DNA of 44,461 nt. Origin: Actinomycetota bacterium. Its GTDB lineage: Bacteria; Actinomycetota; CADDZG01; JAHWKV01. The translations under genes were made by a program, and so were the position numbers. The stretch is taken from assembly GCA_019347715.1 (NCBI GenBank), contig JAHWKU010000016.1, positions 1 through 44,461 of the forward strand, given 5' to 3'. Below the pieces are notes generated by a model, which was given only the letters and a program-made list of their open reading frames with translations, ran no database searches and was not told where the DNA came from. Shown piece after piece: positions 1-8,964 of the stretch. The first letter of the stretch is position 1, and every line of letters begins with the position of its first letter.

Positions 1-137
1 TCCGCCGATACCACCCCGATCACGCCTCCCTCAGACGCTACTTGGTGGACGAAGGCTTCCTGCAGCGAAGCGGCGGACGATATTGGAGGACCGGCGGAAC
101 CTTCGAAGTCGAAGGGTCCGAACCCACTAGCCCCTAG
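1..137 (+). CDS. DUF2087-type protein, C-terminal fragment
   Basis: The gene enters from the left edge, so its start is not visible. The last 44 codons can be read from base 3 to the TAG at 135-137. They contain the pattern YHPDHASLRRYLVDEGFL, followed by an aromatic/Gly stretch (GGRYWRTGG). This resembles the end of DUF2087 domains, which are often found alone or fused behind a helix-turn-helix regulator domain. That the lost N-terminus carries such a regulator domain is only an inference. The stop lies 10 bases from the stop of the convergent minus-strand gene. The tight convergence contains a CTAG-rich palindrome at about 128-154 that may act as a weak bidirectional stop. Confidence 0.7.
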   Translation, partial: RRYHPDHASLRRYLVDEGFLQRSGGRYWRTGGTFEVEGSEPTSP

Positions 138-147
138 CTAGCCAGCC

Positions 148-3100
148 CTAGGCTAGAAGACGTCTGCGGCGCTCGTAGGCCAGAATCAAGAGGCCCAGTG
201 CCAATATGGACACTCCGCTGACTCCGAGAGCCATCGTCCCTTCGGCCCCCGTGACCGCCGGCTGCTGCGCTGCCGCTGGCTGCGGCTTTGCCGCCGGTGC
301 CCCAGGAGGTGGAGGTCTCTCCGCCCTGAACGGCAGGACCACGCTCACCACGGCATCGTCATCGTCTTCCACGAATCTTCCCTGTGAGTCGTGCCCACGG
401 GCCGTGCCCACGTTGCGGATTCCGGTCGACCCGAGAACCGAGCCCTTCGTGCACTCGGCGCTGTCACCTGGCTCGAGGGCAGCGATCACGCAGACCCGAC
501 CGAGTATGTCGTCATCCACGGTGATGTTAAGGAGCGTAACGTCCCCGATGTTGGTCACTACGTACGTGTACAGCACCGGGTCCCCGGGGGCCCCACTGAC
601 CGGATTGGCCGTCTTCACGATCTGGATCGCAGGGTTCGAGATCCAGTTCTTCAGCCCGGAGTCCGGGAAGCTTCGGCTCACGCCCGCCACGCTGGCCACA
701 TGGGTGGCCGCAAGTGTGCTCTGCCCAGGTTCGGCAGACCTGATCGTGACCAGGCACTGCCCACTCGAGTCCGTCGTGCAGGTAGCGGAGCGACCGTCGG
801 CGGCTATGGTGCCGTCCCCGACCTCCGTGATCAGCCCCACGCCGGTGAGAACTAGGTCGACCAGAGCGCCTGCCAGCGCCTGGAATCCACTGCCGCGATC
901 TTCCTCGACCGTGACGGTGAAAACATGGTTGGTATTGACCGGGTTGTCGGCCTCCTCAGGGGAAACATCCAGCCGGTAGTCCACCCACTGCTTGGTGCCA
1001 GCATCGGTAAACGGAGCACTGGAAGAATCTGCCACGCCAAGGTAGGTGGCCGTCATGGTGGCCAACCCTGCCGTGGACGAAGTGGCGACCACCGTGCACT
1101 CGCCCTGGGAATTTGTTCCAGCAGCGCAATCGTTGGCCACGATAGTACCGACGCCCGCCAGGGAAATACTGGGAACTGCTCCTGTCAGAATCTGGAAGCC
1201 CTGCCCGTCACCAGCATCTTTCCATATTTTTACAGTGAAGGTGTGATTGGTTCCAACGAGGTTAACGGCCTCCGCGGGGGTCACTTCGATGGCGTAGTTG
1301 ATCCATACCTTCTGACCTGAGTCCGAGAAGGTGTGGGAGGCCGATCCCTCGGTCGCCTCGTACTCTGCATTCACTGACGCGACCCCGGTGGAGCTCGAGC
1401 TCACGATTACAGTACAGGTGCCCTGGGCGGTGGTGACGCCGCTTATGCACGAGCCCCCGGTAATGCTGCCCACACCGGCGAGCCCGATGTCCGGCTTGAC
1501 TCCGACCACGGGATTCCAGGTATTTCCATTCGTCGTGGACTCGATCTTGACGGTAAAGGTATGCGGCTCGCCCACCAGGTTCGTAGCCAGCTCCGGCTCA
1601 ACGGTAACCCTGTAGGTGATCCACACCTTGGCCCCATCGTCGGAGATGGTGAGATTGACGCTCGAGACCAGCGTCTCGTAGGTGGCCGTGAGCGTGGCCT
1701 CCCCTGGGGCACCGGTGGAGATCGTGACCTCGCACACGCCTGAGGAGTTCGTTATGCAGGTGCCGCTCATGCCATTTGTGGCGATCGATCCACTCGGAGC
1801 AACCGCGGTGATGGTCGCCACGCTGCTCGCCAGGGCCAGGTTGACAGTCTGGCCCCGTATAGGAGCCAGCTGGGCATTGGTGGAGCTGAGCTTGACCAGG
1901 AAGGTATGGCTAGGCTCCACCGGAAGAAGGTTCGTGTCGGTCTTCGGGGTGACCGAAATTGTGTAGCCAACCCACTGCTTGGTGGCGTCGGCGTCGAAGC
2001 TCGCCGGGCCGGAATCCAGCACGGTCGAGAAAGTCCCGGTCAATGTGCCCGAGCCGGCCACCGAGGAGTTCACCCGCACGGTGCAGGTCCCGGCTCCGCC
2101 GGTCACGCAGGTAGCGGAGAGCCCATCGCCTGGGACCGATCCGCCGCTGGCAGAGGTGATAAGCGAGCCGGCGACTCCCGCCCAGTTGAGGGCTACCGTA
2201 GCTCCGGAAAGTGCAGTGAATCCGCTGCCGGTGTCCTGTCGCAGGGTCACGGTGAAGTCGTGAGGCTGTCCCACTAGGTTCACGCCGTCGGGGGCCACCG
2301 TTATCTGGTAGTTGACCCAGTGCTTGACCGCCGTTGCGCTGAATGTACCCGACGTGTTGCCCACAACCGCGTCATACGCAGCCTGGATCGTCGTGTCTCC
2401 GGCCGCAGCAGATGTGATGTCGATGAGGCACGACCCTGCAGAGTCGGTGGTGCACGTGCCCGAGCTGGGCGAACTCACGGTTCCGGCCTGAATTGCGCTG
2501 ATGCTCCCGACCCCTGCGATCTTGCTGATGTCGAGCGTTTCGCCTGAAACCGCCGTCCAGGCGGTTCCGCCCGTGTTCCGCTCGAGGATTGCGGTGAAGG
2601 TGTGAGTGGTCCCCACGAGGTTGGTGGCCTCACAACAAAGGGTGACTCGGTAGTTCACCCAGTCTTTGATCGCCGAGGTGTCGAGATCGATCGGCGTGGT
2701 CGCGGTCTGCTTGTCGAAGCTGGCCGTGAGTGTCGATCGTCCTGCGTCAGGCGACCTGATCGTGATCAGACAGGTTCCGGCAGCACTGGTGGTGCATGAG
2801 CCGCTCGAAGCCGAGGAGATGACGCCGGTGACAATGCCGGTGATGGAGCCCCGCCCGGCGAGGGACAGTCCCAGGGTTTCCCCGGCCGCATTGGTCCAGT
2901 TGCCGCTGGTCGCCTGGCATCCGGAGATCCCGGCCTCGCACTTCTCGAGATGGGCCGTAAAGACGTGATCGTTGTTAACGAGGTTGGTGTCTTGGACGGG
3001 GACCAACGACAGCCGGTACTGGATCTTGGGGTCAATGAACGTGTGCGCGACCGTCAGGTCTTGCCTTATCCCCAGAGTGATTGCGGACACCGTCGGGTCC

Positions 3101-4218
3101 AGGACATACCCAAGGGGCGCAGACTCCTCCTTGACGACATACTCGCCGGGCGCTACCTCCTCGAACGTGCATTCGCCCGCCGCGCCCTCTTCCCCGGTGG
3201 TGCAGGTCTGGGCAAGAGTGTCGCCCGCGTCGAGGGCATTATCGTTATTCAGATCGTTGTAGAGCTCGAATGCCGCGCCGTTGAGGGGGTTGTTGGAATC
3301 GTCCTTCTTCAGGACCTTGATCGACCCGCAGGTCGAAAGGTTGATCGGCGTCGGAGCGGTCATATCCTTGAGAGCCGAGTCAAAGGACTCACCTGAGGCG
3401 CGGCTCTTAGCCCAGAACTGGCTGAACCCCGGGCAGGAAAGGAAACCAGGGATCGAGGAGAGATCGATGGCAGCCTCCCCGAAGCGCAGCGTGTCAACCG
3501 TCCCGCCTCCAAATGGGGCTGTCGCGGGGCGAACCACCGGGCCGTCGAAGTTGACATCACCGACTGCCGTCGCGCTAGTGACCAGGATCCACTGGCCAAA
3601 CAGGGCTTCCTCGTTTTCGGGGGTATTGGGATCATCGGGGATGCCATCCCACAACCTCAACTCAATGCTTACGGCGGTCTGTCCACCGGCGTAGTCGTAA
3701 ACCACCAGCAGGTCACCGTCAGTACGCTGCGGAATGGTGGTGCCTTCTTTATTCACGATGGAGTCGGCACTCTGGTTCAGCTCGAAGTTGATGTGCATGT
3801 CTCCCTGACCCTCCTCGGCGAGCCTTTCGACCCCGAGAAACAGGAACTGACCGCTTGCGGTGATGTCTGCAGCGGCATAGGCGCGAGTCAGATCGTCTTT
3901 GTTCGGAACATTGTGAGGCTCGATCACCCAGTTGTTGGGTTCGCTCTCTTTCGATCCCTCCTTGAAGGCGTTTGCTTCCGAGGTGCCAGAGGTGTCGAGA
4001 GACATGGTGACGTCTCCGACGTTCTCCCAATCACGCGTCGCGGTCGTTGAGCCGATCGTGGCCCCATCGAAATCGAAGTCACCATCGATTTCAAACCCAC
4101 CAAGAATCCCCGCAATATCTCCCGCGGTGTGACTTCCGAATGCAAAGCCCGGCATCGTGCCCACCAATGCCAGGATCAGTAATGTCGCGACGCGCGCGCG
4201 CCTGTATCTAGAATTCAA
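148..4218 (-). CDS. Large secreted, membrane-anchored protein with SpaA/Cna-B-type domain and seven Ig-like repeats
   Basis: A 1356-residue exported protein. The start is TTG at 4218, with an AAGGGG ribosome site about 10 bases upstream. An N-terminal signal peptide (RRAR then a hydrophobic run, residues 1-28) precedes a unique domain of about 270 residues. A SpaA/Cna-B-like domain follows at about 298-397 (GAAFELYND, GEYVVKEESAPLGYVL). Seven repeats of about 113 residues run from about 399 to 1187. Each begins with a Y-x-(L/V/I)-x-V-x-P and NLVG-x-x-HTFTV-type segment and carries a paired cysteine C-x(8-10)-C before a short beta strand, as in bacterial Big_1-type Ig domains. A DUF11-like domain lies at about 1190-1290. 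A Pro/Ala linker, one membrane helix and an ERRRR tail finish the protein. There is no LPXTG motif, so anchoring is by the C-terminal helix. Adhesion or surface structure is inferred from architecture only. Confidence 0.88.
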   Translation of the reverse strand: MNSRYRRARVATLLILALVGTMPGFAFGSHTAGDIAGILGGFEIDGDFDFDGATIGSTTATRDWENVGDVTMSLDTSGTSEANAFKEGSKESEPNNWVIEPHNVPNKDDLTRAYAAADITASGQFLFLGVERLAEEGQGDMHINFELNQSADSIVNKEGTTIPQRTDGDLLVVYDYAGGQTAVSIELRLWDGIPDDPNTPENEEALFGQWILVTSATAVGDVNFDGPVVRPATAPFGGGTVDTLRFGEAAIDLSSIPGFLSCPGFSQFWAKSRASGESFDSALKDMTAPTPINLSTCGSIKVLKKDDSNNPLNGAAFELYNDLNNDNALDAGDTLAQTCTTGEEGAAGECTFEEVAPGEYVVKEESAPLGYVLDPTVSAITLGIRQDLTVAHTFIDPKIQYRLSLVPVQDTNLVNNDHVFTAHLEKCEAGISGCQATSGNWTNAAGETLGLSLAGRGSITGIVTGVISSASSGSCTTSAAGTCLITIRSPDAGRSTLTASFDKQTATTPIDLDTSAIKDWVNYRVTLCCEATNLVGTTHTFTAILERNTGGTAWTAVSGETLDISKIAGVGSISAIQAGTVSSPSSGTCTTDSAGSCLIDITSAAAGDTTIQAAYDAVVGNTSGTFSATAVKHWVNYQITVAPDGVNLVGQPHDFTVTLRQDTGSGFTALSGATVALNWAGVAGSLITSASGGSVPGDGLSATCVTGGAGTCTVRVNSSVAGSGTLTGTFSTVLDSGPASFDADATKQWVGYTISVTPKTDTNLLPVEPSHTFLVKLSSTNAQLAPIRGQTVNLALASSVATITAVAPSGSIATNGMSGTCITNSSGVCEVTISTGAPGEATLTATYETLVSSVNLTISDDGAKVWITYRVTVEPELATNLVGEPHTFTVKIESTTNGNTWNPVVGVKPDIGLAGVGSITGGSCISGVTTAQGTCTVIVSSSSTGVASVNAEYEATEGSASHTFSDSGQKVWINYAIEVTPAEAVNLVGTNHTFTVKIWKDAGDGQGFQILTGAVPSISLAGVGTIVANDCAAGTNSQGECTVVATSSTAGLATMTATYLGVADSSSAPFTDAGTKQWVDYRLDVSPEEADNPVNTNHVFTVTVEEDRGSGFQALAGALVDLVLTGVGLITEVGDGTIAADGRSATCTTDSSGQCLVTIRSAEPGQSTLAATHVASVAGVSRSFPDSGLKNWISNPAIQIVKTANPVSGAPGDPVLYTYVVTNIGDVTLLNITVDDDILGRVCVIAALEPGDSAECTKGSVLGSTGIRNVGTARGHDSQGRFVEDDDDAVVSVVLPFRAERPPPPGAPAAKPQPAAAQQPAVTGAEGTMALGVSGVSILALGLLILAYERRRRLLA

Positions 4219-4303
4219 CTAATCACGCCCCTTAACGTTGTGTATGCGAATCTTTTGAGCCTCCGTGTTCATCCTATAGCTGAGGTGATCTTTCTGAACC
4301 GGG

Positions 4304-4340
4304 AAATAAAAAGCCCCGGCCTTCGTTAACGATGGCCGGG
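4304..4340 (-). terminator. Intrinsic terminator upstream of the Ig-repeat gene
   Basis: Read on the minus strand, a 7-bp GC stem (CCCGGCC / GGCCGGG, 4334-4340 with 4315-4321) encloses a loop with a small internal TCG/CGA stem. It is followed by CTTTTTATTT. It would stop minus-strand transcription from the tmRNA side before the 148-4218 gene, so that gene's own promoter should lie between about 4219 and 4303. I could not pick a clear -35/-10 pair there. Confidence 0.7.
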
Positions 4341-4592
4341 TTCACCACTAGCTCGCTCCCATCCAAGGTGACCAGATATGAAACGGGAGGTCAATGCTGC
4401 CCCATCGGTATTGCGATTCGCCATGGAGCCACCACAGCGAACCATCTGTTCCTCACGGAGTGTAGGCGACTGACCTTACTGAGAGCAATAGCAACCGAGA
4501 AGTAGTCCGGATTGACGGCTTCGCGCAAAAGCCGGGTTCCGGGGGTGAATCCTGGCGAAGGGGGCTACACTGGAGACGCCAACTCGGCACAA
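4341..4592. other. Intergenic region with ssrA promoter area
   Basis: No convincing gene is seen in this 250-base stretch. A TACACT at 4565-4570 lies about 23 bases before the mature tmRNA 5' end and could be the -10 of ssrA, with RNase P trimming the leader. The -35 is not clear. A TTGACG at about 4512 is too far from it to pair well. Confidence 0.35.
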
Positions 4593-4946
4593 GGGGGCGA
4601 ATGGTTTCGAAGCCGGTCGTCTTGTCTGAGGGAAGCGGGCCGAGGTTCCAAGGTCCTCGTAAATCTCCTTGGGAATAAAAATAACTGTCGCTGCATAACG
4701 CGATAACCCGCCCAGAGTAGGCGGGCGTCTCACCTGGAAGTGCCTGTGGTCCGGGATGGGGCGTCACGAAGCAGGCTTGCCTAGAGCGCCACCTGTCGGG
4801 CCGGCGCACTGGGGACAACTAAGGCCCGACTGGGCCGGAAGAAGCTCGCCTGAAGCTCTCTGCCGGTCGAGATGAAGATCAGGCTACGCCCGTAGATGCC
4901 CCTGATAGGAGCCGTGCTCACCCGGGTTCGAATCCCGGCGCCTCCA
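4593..4946 (+). ncRNA. ssrA: Transfer-messenger RNA (tmRNA)
   Basis: tmRNA rescues stalled ribosomes with SmpB. The 5' end GGGGGCG (4593-4599) pairs with CGCCTCC (4939-4945) as a 7-bp acceptor stem with one G-U, followed by discriminator A. CCA is not encoded. The D-like loop TGGTTTCGA and a T arm (CCGGG TTCGAAT CCCGG, about 4922-4938) are clear. Pseudoknot 1 is visible: CGAGG (4641) with CCTCG (4655), and CCAAGG (4648-4653) with CCTTGG (4667-4672). The tag frame that ends like known tags reads ...ITVAA then TAA at 4696-4698, and a CCCGCC/GGCGGG hairpin follows. There is little room between pseudoknot 1 and this stop, so the tag is at most about 8 codons. No normal Ala resume codon with a full-length tag is evident. 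The 354-nt length is typical. It converges on smpB. Confidence 0.93.
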
Positions 4947-4991
4947 AGAGGTCTCGAGTAACGTCCCGAGGCCTGTTGGAGGCGAAAGAGC

Positions 4992-5471
4992 CTACCTTCG
5001 GCGGGAGCGGACCTCGCGCTCGACCTGCCGCTTCCACTCTCGGTCTTTGATCGACTCGCGCTTGTCGTAGAGCTTCTTGCCCTTCGCAAGTCCGATCTCG
5101 ACCTTGGCGAGACCGTTCTTGAAATAGCAAGACAGTGGAACGATGGTCAGCCCCTTCTCGGCCGTCTTTCCTATGAGCCTCAGGATTTCCTGCTTGTGAA
5201 GAAGAAGCTTTCGCGGGCGAAGTGGTTCGTGCTGTGAATAACCCGCCTGCGCATAGGGAGGGATGTGCATCCCGAGCAGAAAGGCCTCTCCGTCGCGGAC
5301 GGCTGCATACGCCTCGGATAAGGATCCCTTTCCTTGTCGAAGGGACTTCACTTCGCTGCCGGTAAGTACTATCCCCGCCTCAAAGGTCTCCATGATCTCG
5401 TAGTCATGGCGCGCCTTTCGGTTTCTGATCGCGAACTCGCCGGCGTCCTTCGAGGTCTTCTTCTTGGCCAT
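4992..5471 (-). CDS. smpB: SsrA-binding protein SmpB
   Basis: SmpB binds the tRNA-like part of tmRNA and delivers it to stalled ribosomes for trans-translation. The 159-residue protein has the family pattern: NRKARHDYEI near the start, TGSEVKSLRQGK, a central LLGMHIPPY, and the basic tail with KGKKLYDKRE and a final run of arginines. The ATG at 5471 was chosen over upstream in-frame starts because GGAG lies about 8 bases before it and because family members begin with MAKKK-like sequence. It lies 25 bases downstream of the S41 protease stop and is probably cotranscribed with it. It converges on its RNA partner ssrA, with only 45 bases between the two ends. Confidence 0.96.
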   Translation of the reverse strand: MAKKKTSKDAGEFAIRNRKARHDYEIMETFEAGIVLTGSEVKSLRQGKGSLSEAYAAVRDGEAFLLGMHIPPYAQAGYSQHEPLRPRKLLLHKQEILRLIGKTAEKGLTIVPLSCYFKNGLAKVEIGLAKGKKLYDKRESIKDREWKRQVEREVRSRRR

Positions 5472-5496
5472 CGCATTCTCCGGATTTCGTTTTGCC

Positions 5497-6654
5497 TCAG
5501 CTGGCTTTCGCAGCCGCGACATCGGCGACGATCTCACGCAGGATCTCCTGCGCGCGGGCCAGTTGGTTGGCTTGCTCGGCCACTGCGACGTCCGGTTCTA
5601 TTGGCTGGTCACCGATCGCTCGCCCCGATGGCGTGAAGTAGGAAGCGGTGGTGATTCGAAGCGCTGAGCCGTCCTCTAGGGGAAACACCGTCTGAATCGA
5701 GCCCTTCCCATAGGTCCTCGTGCCGACGATGATCCCACGGCCCCGGTCCTGAATCGCTCCGGCGACGATCTCGCTGGAGCTGGCGGAGCCCTCATCGACG
5801 AGTACGACTACGGGCAGACTGGTTTCCACCGCCCCTCTGGTCTGGTAGACGACCTCGGGCCTCCCCCGCTGTTTGAACGAAACGACCGCTCCCCCATCCA
5901 GGAAGACACTGGAAACCTCGACCGCTTCGGCGAGAAGACCCCCGGGGTTGCCCCTAAGATCGAGAATGAACCCCTTGGCCCCGTCTTCGGATAGGTCCTT
6001 CACGGCCTGGCGGACCCTGGCTCCTACCCCATCGGTGAATGTCAAAATCTGGATGGATCCAACCGAGTTTCTGAGCATCTTGGCGTCGACGGTGGTGACG
6101 TTGATCCTCTCTCGCACGAGTGTGACGTCCAGTCTTTGATCCTCTCTTTGAATGGACAGCCGCACACCGGTTCCCGCCTCCCCTTTGACCCTCTGGACCA
6201 CTTGCTCGAGGGTGAGGCCCTCGAGCGAACCCCCGTTGACCCTAAGGATGGTGTCCCCCGGCTCGATGCCGGCACGCGCCGCAGGACTGTCCTTGATCAC
6301 CGAAACCACGCGGTGTTGACCCTCTTCATCTTTCATCCACAGACCGATCCCGAAGAAGTGTCCCGATGAGACTTCCTGGAAGGCCTCGTATCCCGCGGGG
6401 TCGAGGTATTCGGCGTATGGGTCTTCGAGAGCCCCGAGCATGCCGCGGATCGCTCCCTGAATCAGCTTTTTTCGGTCGACGATCTTGACCGACGATTCAC
6501 CGATGTGTCGCTCGACCTCGGCCAGCATTCCGTAGTCGGTGGCAGATGGGGAGGGAGACTGCCTTCCTACTCCGAATCCGAAGAGAAACGAGGCCGCGAG
6601 CAGCCCGAGGGCCGCCAGCGCACCGAGGATCTTGGTCGAATTCCGCTCCCACAT
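5497..6654 (-). CDS. S41-family C-terminal processing peptidase (CtpA-like)
   Basis: A periplasm-side serine protease that trims or degrades exported proteins; in several bacteria it acts on cell-wall hydrolases. The 385 residues comprise an N-terminal membrane anchor (about 9-30, GALAALGLLAASFLFGFG), the S41 N-terminal helical segment, a PDZ domain (about 95-175, with SPAARAGIEPGDTILRVNG), and the S41 core. The catalytic serine is in DEGSASSSEIVAGA and the general-base lysine is in TYGKGSIQ, both intact. RGNPGG is also present. The ATG at 6654 gives MWERNSTK directly before the anchor. The location downstream of the ftsEX/M23 genes and upstream of smpB is a familiar bacterial order. The true substrate is unknown. 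Confidence 0.94.
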   Translation of the reverse strand: MWERNSTKILGALAALGLLAASFLFGFGVGRQSPSPSATDYGMLAEVERHIGESSVKIVDRKKLIQGAIRGMLGALEDPYAEYLDPAGYEAFQEVSSGHFFGIGLWMKDEEGQHRVVSVIKDSPAARAGIEPGDTILRVNGGSLEGLTLEQVVQRVKGEAGTGVRLSIQREDQRLDVTLVRERINVTTVDAKMLRNSVGSIQILTFTDGVGARVRQAVKDLSEDGAKGFILDLRGNPGGLLAEAVEVSSVFLDGGAVVSFKQRGRPEVVYQTRGAVETSLPVVVLVDEGSASSSEIVAGAIQDRGRGIIVGTRTYGKGSIQTVFPLEDGSALRITTASYFTPSGRAIGDQPIEPDVAVAEQANQLARAQEILREIVADVAAAKAS

Positions 6655-6684
6655 GATGATCGAGATTAACCCAGGCCTGGTGGT

Positions 6685-6730
6685 GCGACACCCAGCGAGG
6701 TCCCGGTTTTGGGGAGCGAGTGGGTGTCGC
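6685..6730. repeat. Palindromic element, family 1 (intergenic copy)
   Basis: A 46-base element with terminal arms GCGACACCCA and TGGGTGTCGC and a centre GCGAGGTCCCGG-TTTT-GGGGAGCGAG. It sits between the transglutaminase stop (6733) and the protease start (6654). A near-identical copy lies inside secA at 18317-18360. Here it might also act as a hairpin affecting expression of the downstream protease. Confidence 0.85.
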
Positions 6731-6732
6731 GC

Positions 6733-8964
6733 TTATCGGACCGCCGGGCGCGTCAACTCCTCTCCCACTTTCCTGGCGGCTCGCTCTGCCGCCGCCAGCT
6801 CTTCGGCCAGCGGAGCGATCCCACCGTAGACCTGCCTCTCGAGCACCGCGATCACTGCATCGACCTCGGCGCCATTTATCCACGGAGCCTTTGTCGTGAG
6901 CAGCTGCCGGTACTCGGATGGAGTAGACGACGACGACCGGGCGATGCCGGCCTCTCTGCCAGCTTGCTCCAGCAGCTGAAACGCTCCCACCGCCATTCGG
7001 GAACGCGGACCGGTGATGGGACGTCGCAATCTGCGTCTCGCGAGCATGCGTTTTAGGCGCGGCCCCCCCAGCGTGATGCCGGCCGCCAGCACCGACAGGA
7101 CCAGCAAAGTTGCGGCGATACGGGGGCCGGTGGAAAGGATCGCCGTAAAAAATGCCTTCATGCCTCGACCCAGGGCAGGAAAGAATCCCTCCGGGAGAAC
7201 TTTGGAGACGTTCTCCCACATCCCCCGCATCAGCTCCAGGCCCGGGGAGCGCCGGGCGGAGGACGCATCGGCGAGCGGGACCTCGTGGGTGGGGTCGAAT
7301 TGAACCCATCCGACGCCGGGAAAGAAGACCTCGACCCAGGAGTGGGCGTCGTCTGCGTGAACATCGAAATACCCTGAGAGGAAGTTCCGCTCACCGGGCG
7401 CATAGCCCGTTGCAAACCGGGCAGGCACACCGACGGCTCGAAGCATCACAGCCATCGACGATGCGATCTGCTCGCAGTACCCCTTGCGCTCCTCGAATAG
7501 GAAATAGTCGACCGCGTCGGTGCCCCGGGGCTGAGGAGGGATGTCGAGAAGATATTCGGTGTTTTCCTGAAGCCACCTATCGATGGCATCCACCTTGCCG
7601 ATGATCGTGGTCTCTCCCGCGGTGATCTCCCGGGCAAGATCCCTCACTCTCTTGGGAAGCTCGGTAGGCAGCTGGGTGTATCGCTCGAGCAATGGCCCCC
7701 TGATTCGATCGGCCGTCACCTCGAGATCCGAGCGCGTCGGAGCGGCAAGGTCGCTGATGACGCTGTAAACCAGACCTTCGTCGAGGATGAACGGGGCTCG
7801 AAGCGCCCTGGCATCGCTGACCTCTATACCGCTGCCCCCGGGGAACCAGACCTCTCTGGCGTGATAGGCCGCAAACACGACGTTCGATTGTCCCTTCTCT
7901 ATATAGAAGGTCTGAGAGATCTCGGCAGCGCCTGGGAAGCGTGAGCCGGGCTCCGGCGGAATGATTGCCGGAAGTCCCGGGGCAGAATCGAGCTCACCTT
8001 CAGACGACAGCCAGGCGTTCTTGGAGTAGGTGTCAAAGACGGGCCCCCTCCAGAAGGTCGCCTGCGGAGCTCTGACCCGCATGACCAGCTCGTCGGACAG
8101 CCTTCCCCTCACCCGCAGATCTACGAAGTTGGCGAACCCGAAGTAGGTATCGGGGTTGGGCGTGGCCGGCTCGGCACCTGGAGCCTCGGAGTTGGGAAGC
8201 CCGCGATTCACGATGCCGGAGCCCTCGGGGACCGGGATGAGATCGGGGATAGAAAACGGCATGGCCTGGAAGTTCATGCCGCGGCCTCTCGGCGCAAACA
8301 GGAAGATGGCAGATCCCGCGAGCATGACCACCAACAGCGAAGTGACCACCGGTCGCCACCCTGGCAGCGAGATCGCTCTGCCGGACGGCGGCGCGGTCTT
8401 GGGTCTAAGCGGCGTGGCCGCGCCTGCAGTCAGCTCCTTCATCTCCGAAACGTGAGACAGGAACAACGCCGCCACCGCGCATATCCCCCACGGCACAAAG
8501 ATCAATAGAAACGAGGTATCGACTGAGAACGAGGCCGCAAGAGCGACCATCGCAACAGAAGCAGCTACCGAAAAGTGGAGGTCTTTGCGTCTCGGCTGGT
8601 CTAGCGAATGAAGGACTTGCACCCAGATGAAGATCTCTGCAAGGGGGGCACGGGTATCGTCGATCGATGTGGCACCGGAAACGCCCCGCAAGAAGTTACC
8701 GAAGGCAAGCAACAGTCCTGCAGCCATGGCGAACTTGAGAGCGATCTGATTGTCACGCCTCTTTCGATGCGACTGGTAGAAACCGAGCGGCGTTGCAAGG
8801 ATGCCGATGATGCCCACGGTCGGCCCAAGGACGTCTTGGATCACAAGGCCTGCCATTCCGACCATCACCGCCAGGGCGGTGACCGTACGCAGCGCCACGG
8901 AGTCCTCCGGGGTTCCCTTTCTCTCGACCACTTTCTCTAGGACAGATATGGGTCGGCTAGACAC
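6733..8964 (-). CDS. Membrane transglutaminase-like protein (DUF3488 / TgpA type)
   Basis: A 743-residue membrane protein. A hydrophobic N-terminal part with about six membrane helices (DUF3488-like, residues about 25-230) is followed by an extracytoplasmic region and a transglutaminase-like core. The core shows the Cys of RKGYCEQIASSMAVMLRAVG, the His of DDAHSWVEVF and the Asp of QFDPTHE, which form the expected triad. Another membrane helix (about 610-632) and a cytoplasmic DUF4129-like tail follow. The start is GTG at 8964, inside the last 28 bases of the DUF58 gene, so translation is probably coupled. MoxR - DUF58 - transglutaminase is a well-known conserved trio with no settled function, thought to involve protein maturation or cell-envelope homeostasis. 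The trio here sits within a cell-wall remodelling block. Confidence 0.92.
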   Translation of the reverse strand: MSSRPISVLEKVVERKGTPEDSVALRTVTALAVMVGMAGLVIQDVLGPTVGIIGILATPLGFYQSHRKRRDNQIALKFAMAAGLLLAFGNFLRGVSGATSIDDTRAPLAEIFIWVQVLHSLDQPRRKDLHFSVAASVAMVALAASFSVDTSFLLIFVPWGICAVAALFLSHVSEMKELTAGAATPLRPKTAPPSGRAISLPGWRPVVTSLLVVMLAGSAIFLFAPRGRGMNFQAMPFSIPDLIPVPEGSGIVNRGLPNSEAPGAEPATPNPDTYFGFANFVDLRVRGRLSDELVMRVRAPQATFWRGPVFDTYSKNAWLSSEGELDSAPGLPAIIPPEPGSRFPGAAEISQTFYIEKGQSNVVFAAYHAREVWFPGGSGIEVSDARALRAPFILDEGLVYSVISDLAAPTRSDLEVTADRIRGPLLERYTQLPTELPKRVRDLAREITAGETTIIGKVDAIDRWLQENTEYLLDIPPQPRGTDAVDYFLFEERKGYCEQIASSMAVMLRAVGVPARFATGYAPGERNFLSGYFDVHADDAHSWVEVFFPGVGWVQFDPTHEVPLADASSARRSPGLELMRGMWENVSKVLPEGFFPALGRGMKAFFTAILSTGPRIAATLLVLSVLAAGITLGGPRLKRMLARRRLRRPITGPRSRMAVGAFQLLEQAGREAGIARSSSSTPSEYRQLLTTKAPWINGAEVDAVIAVLERQVYGGIAPLAEELAAAERAARKVGEELTRPAVR

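Noticed and set aside
400..3030. Regularly spaced repeats that could be a CRISPR array
   Set aside because: The period is about 340 bases and in frame; it is the DNA of seven Ig-like protein repeats.
4911..4946. A tRNA gene, from its T arm and acceptor 3' half
   Set aside because: The acceptor pairs with GGGGGCG at 4593, 340 bases upstream, and there is no anticodon arm. It is the 3' end of tmRNA.
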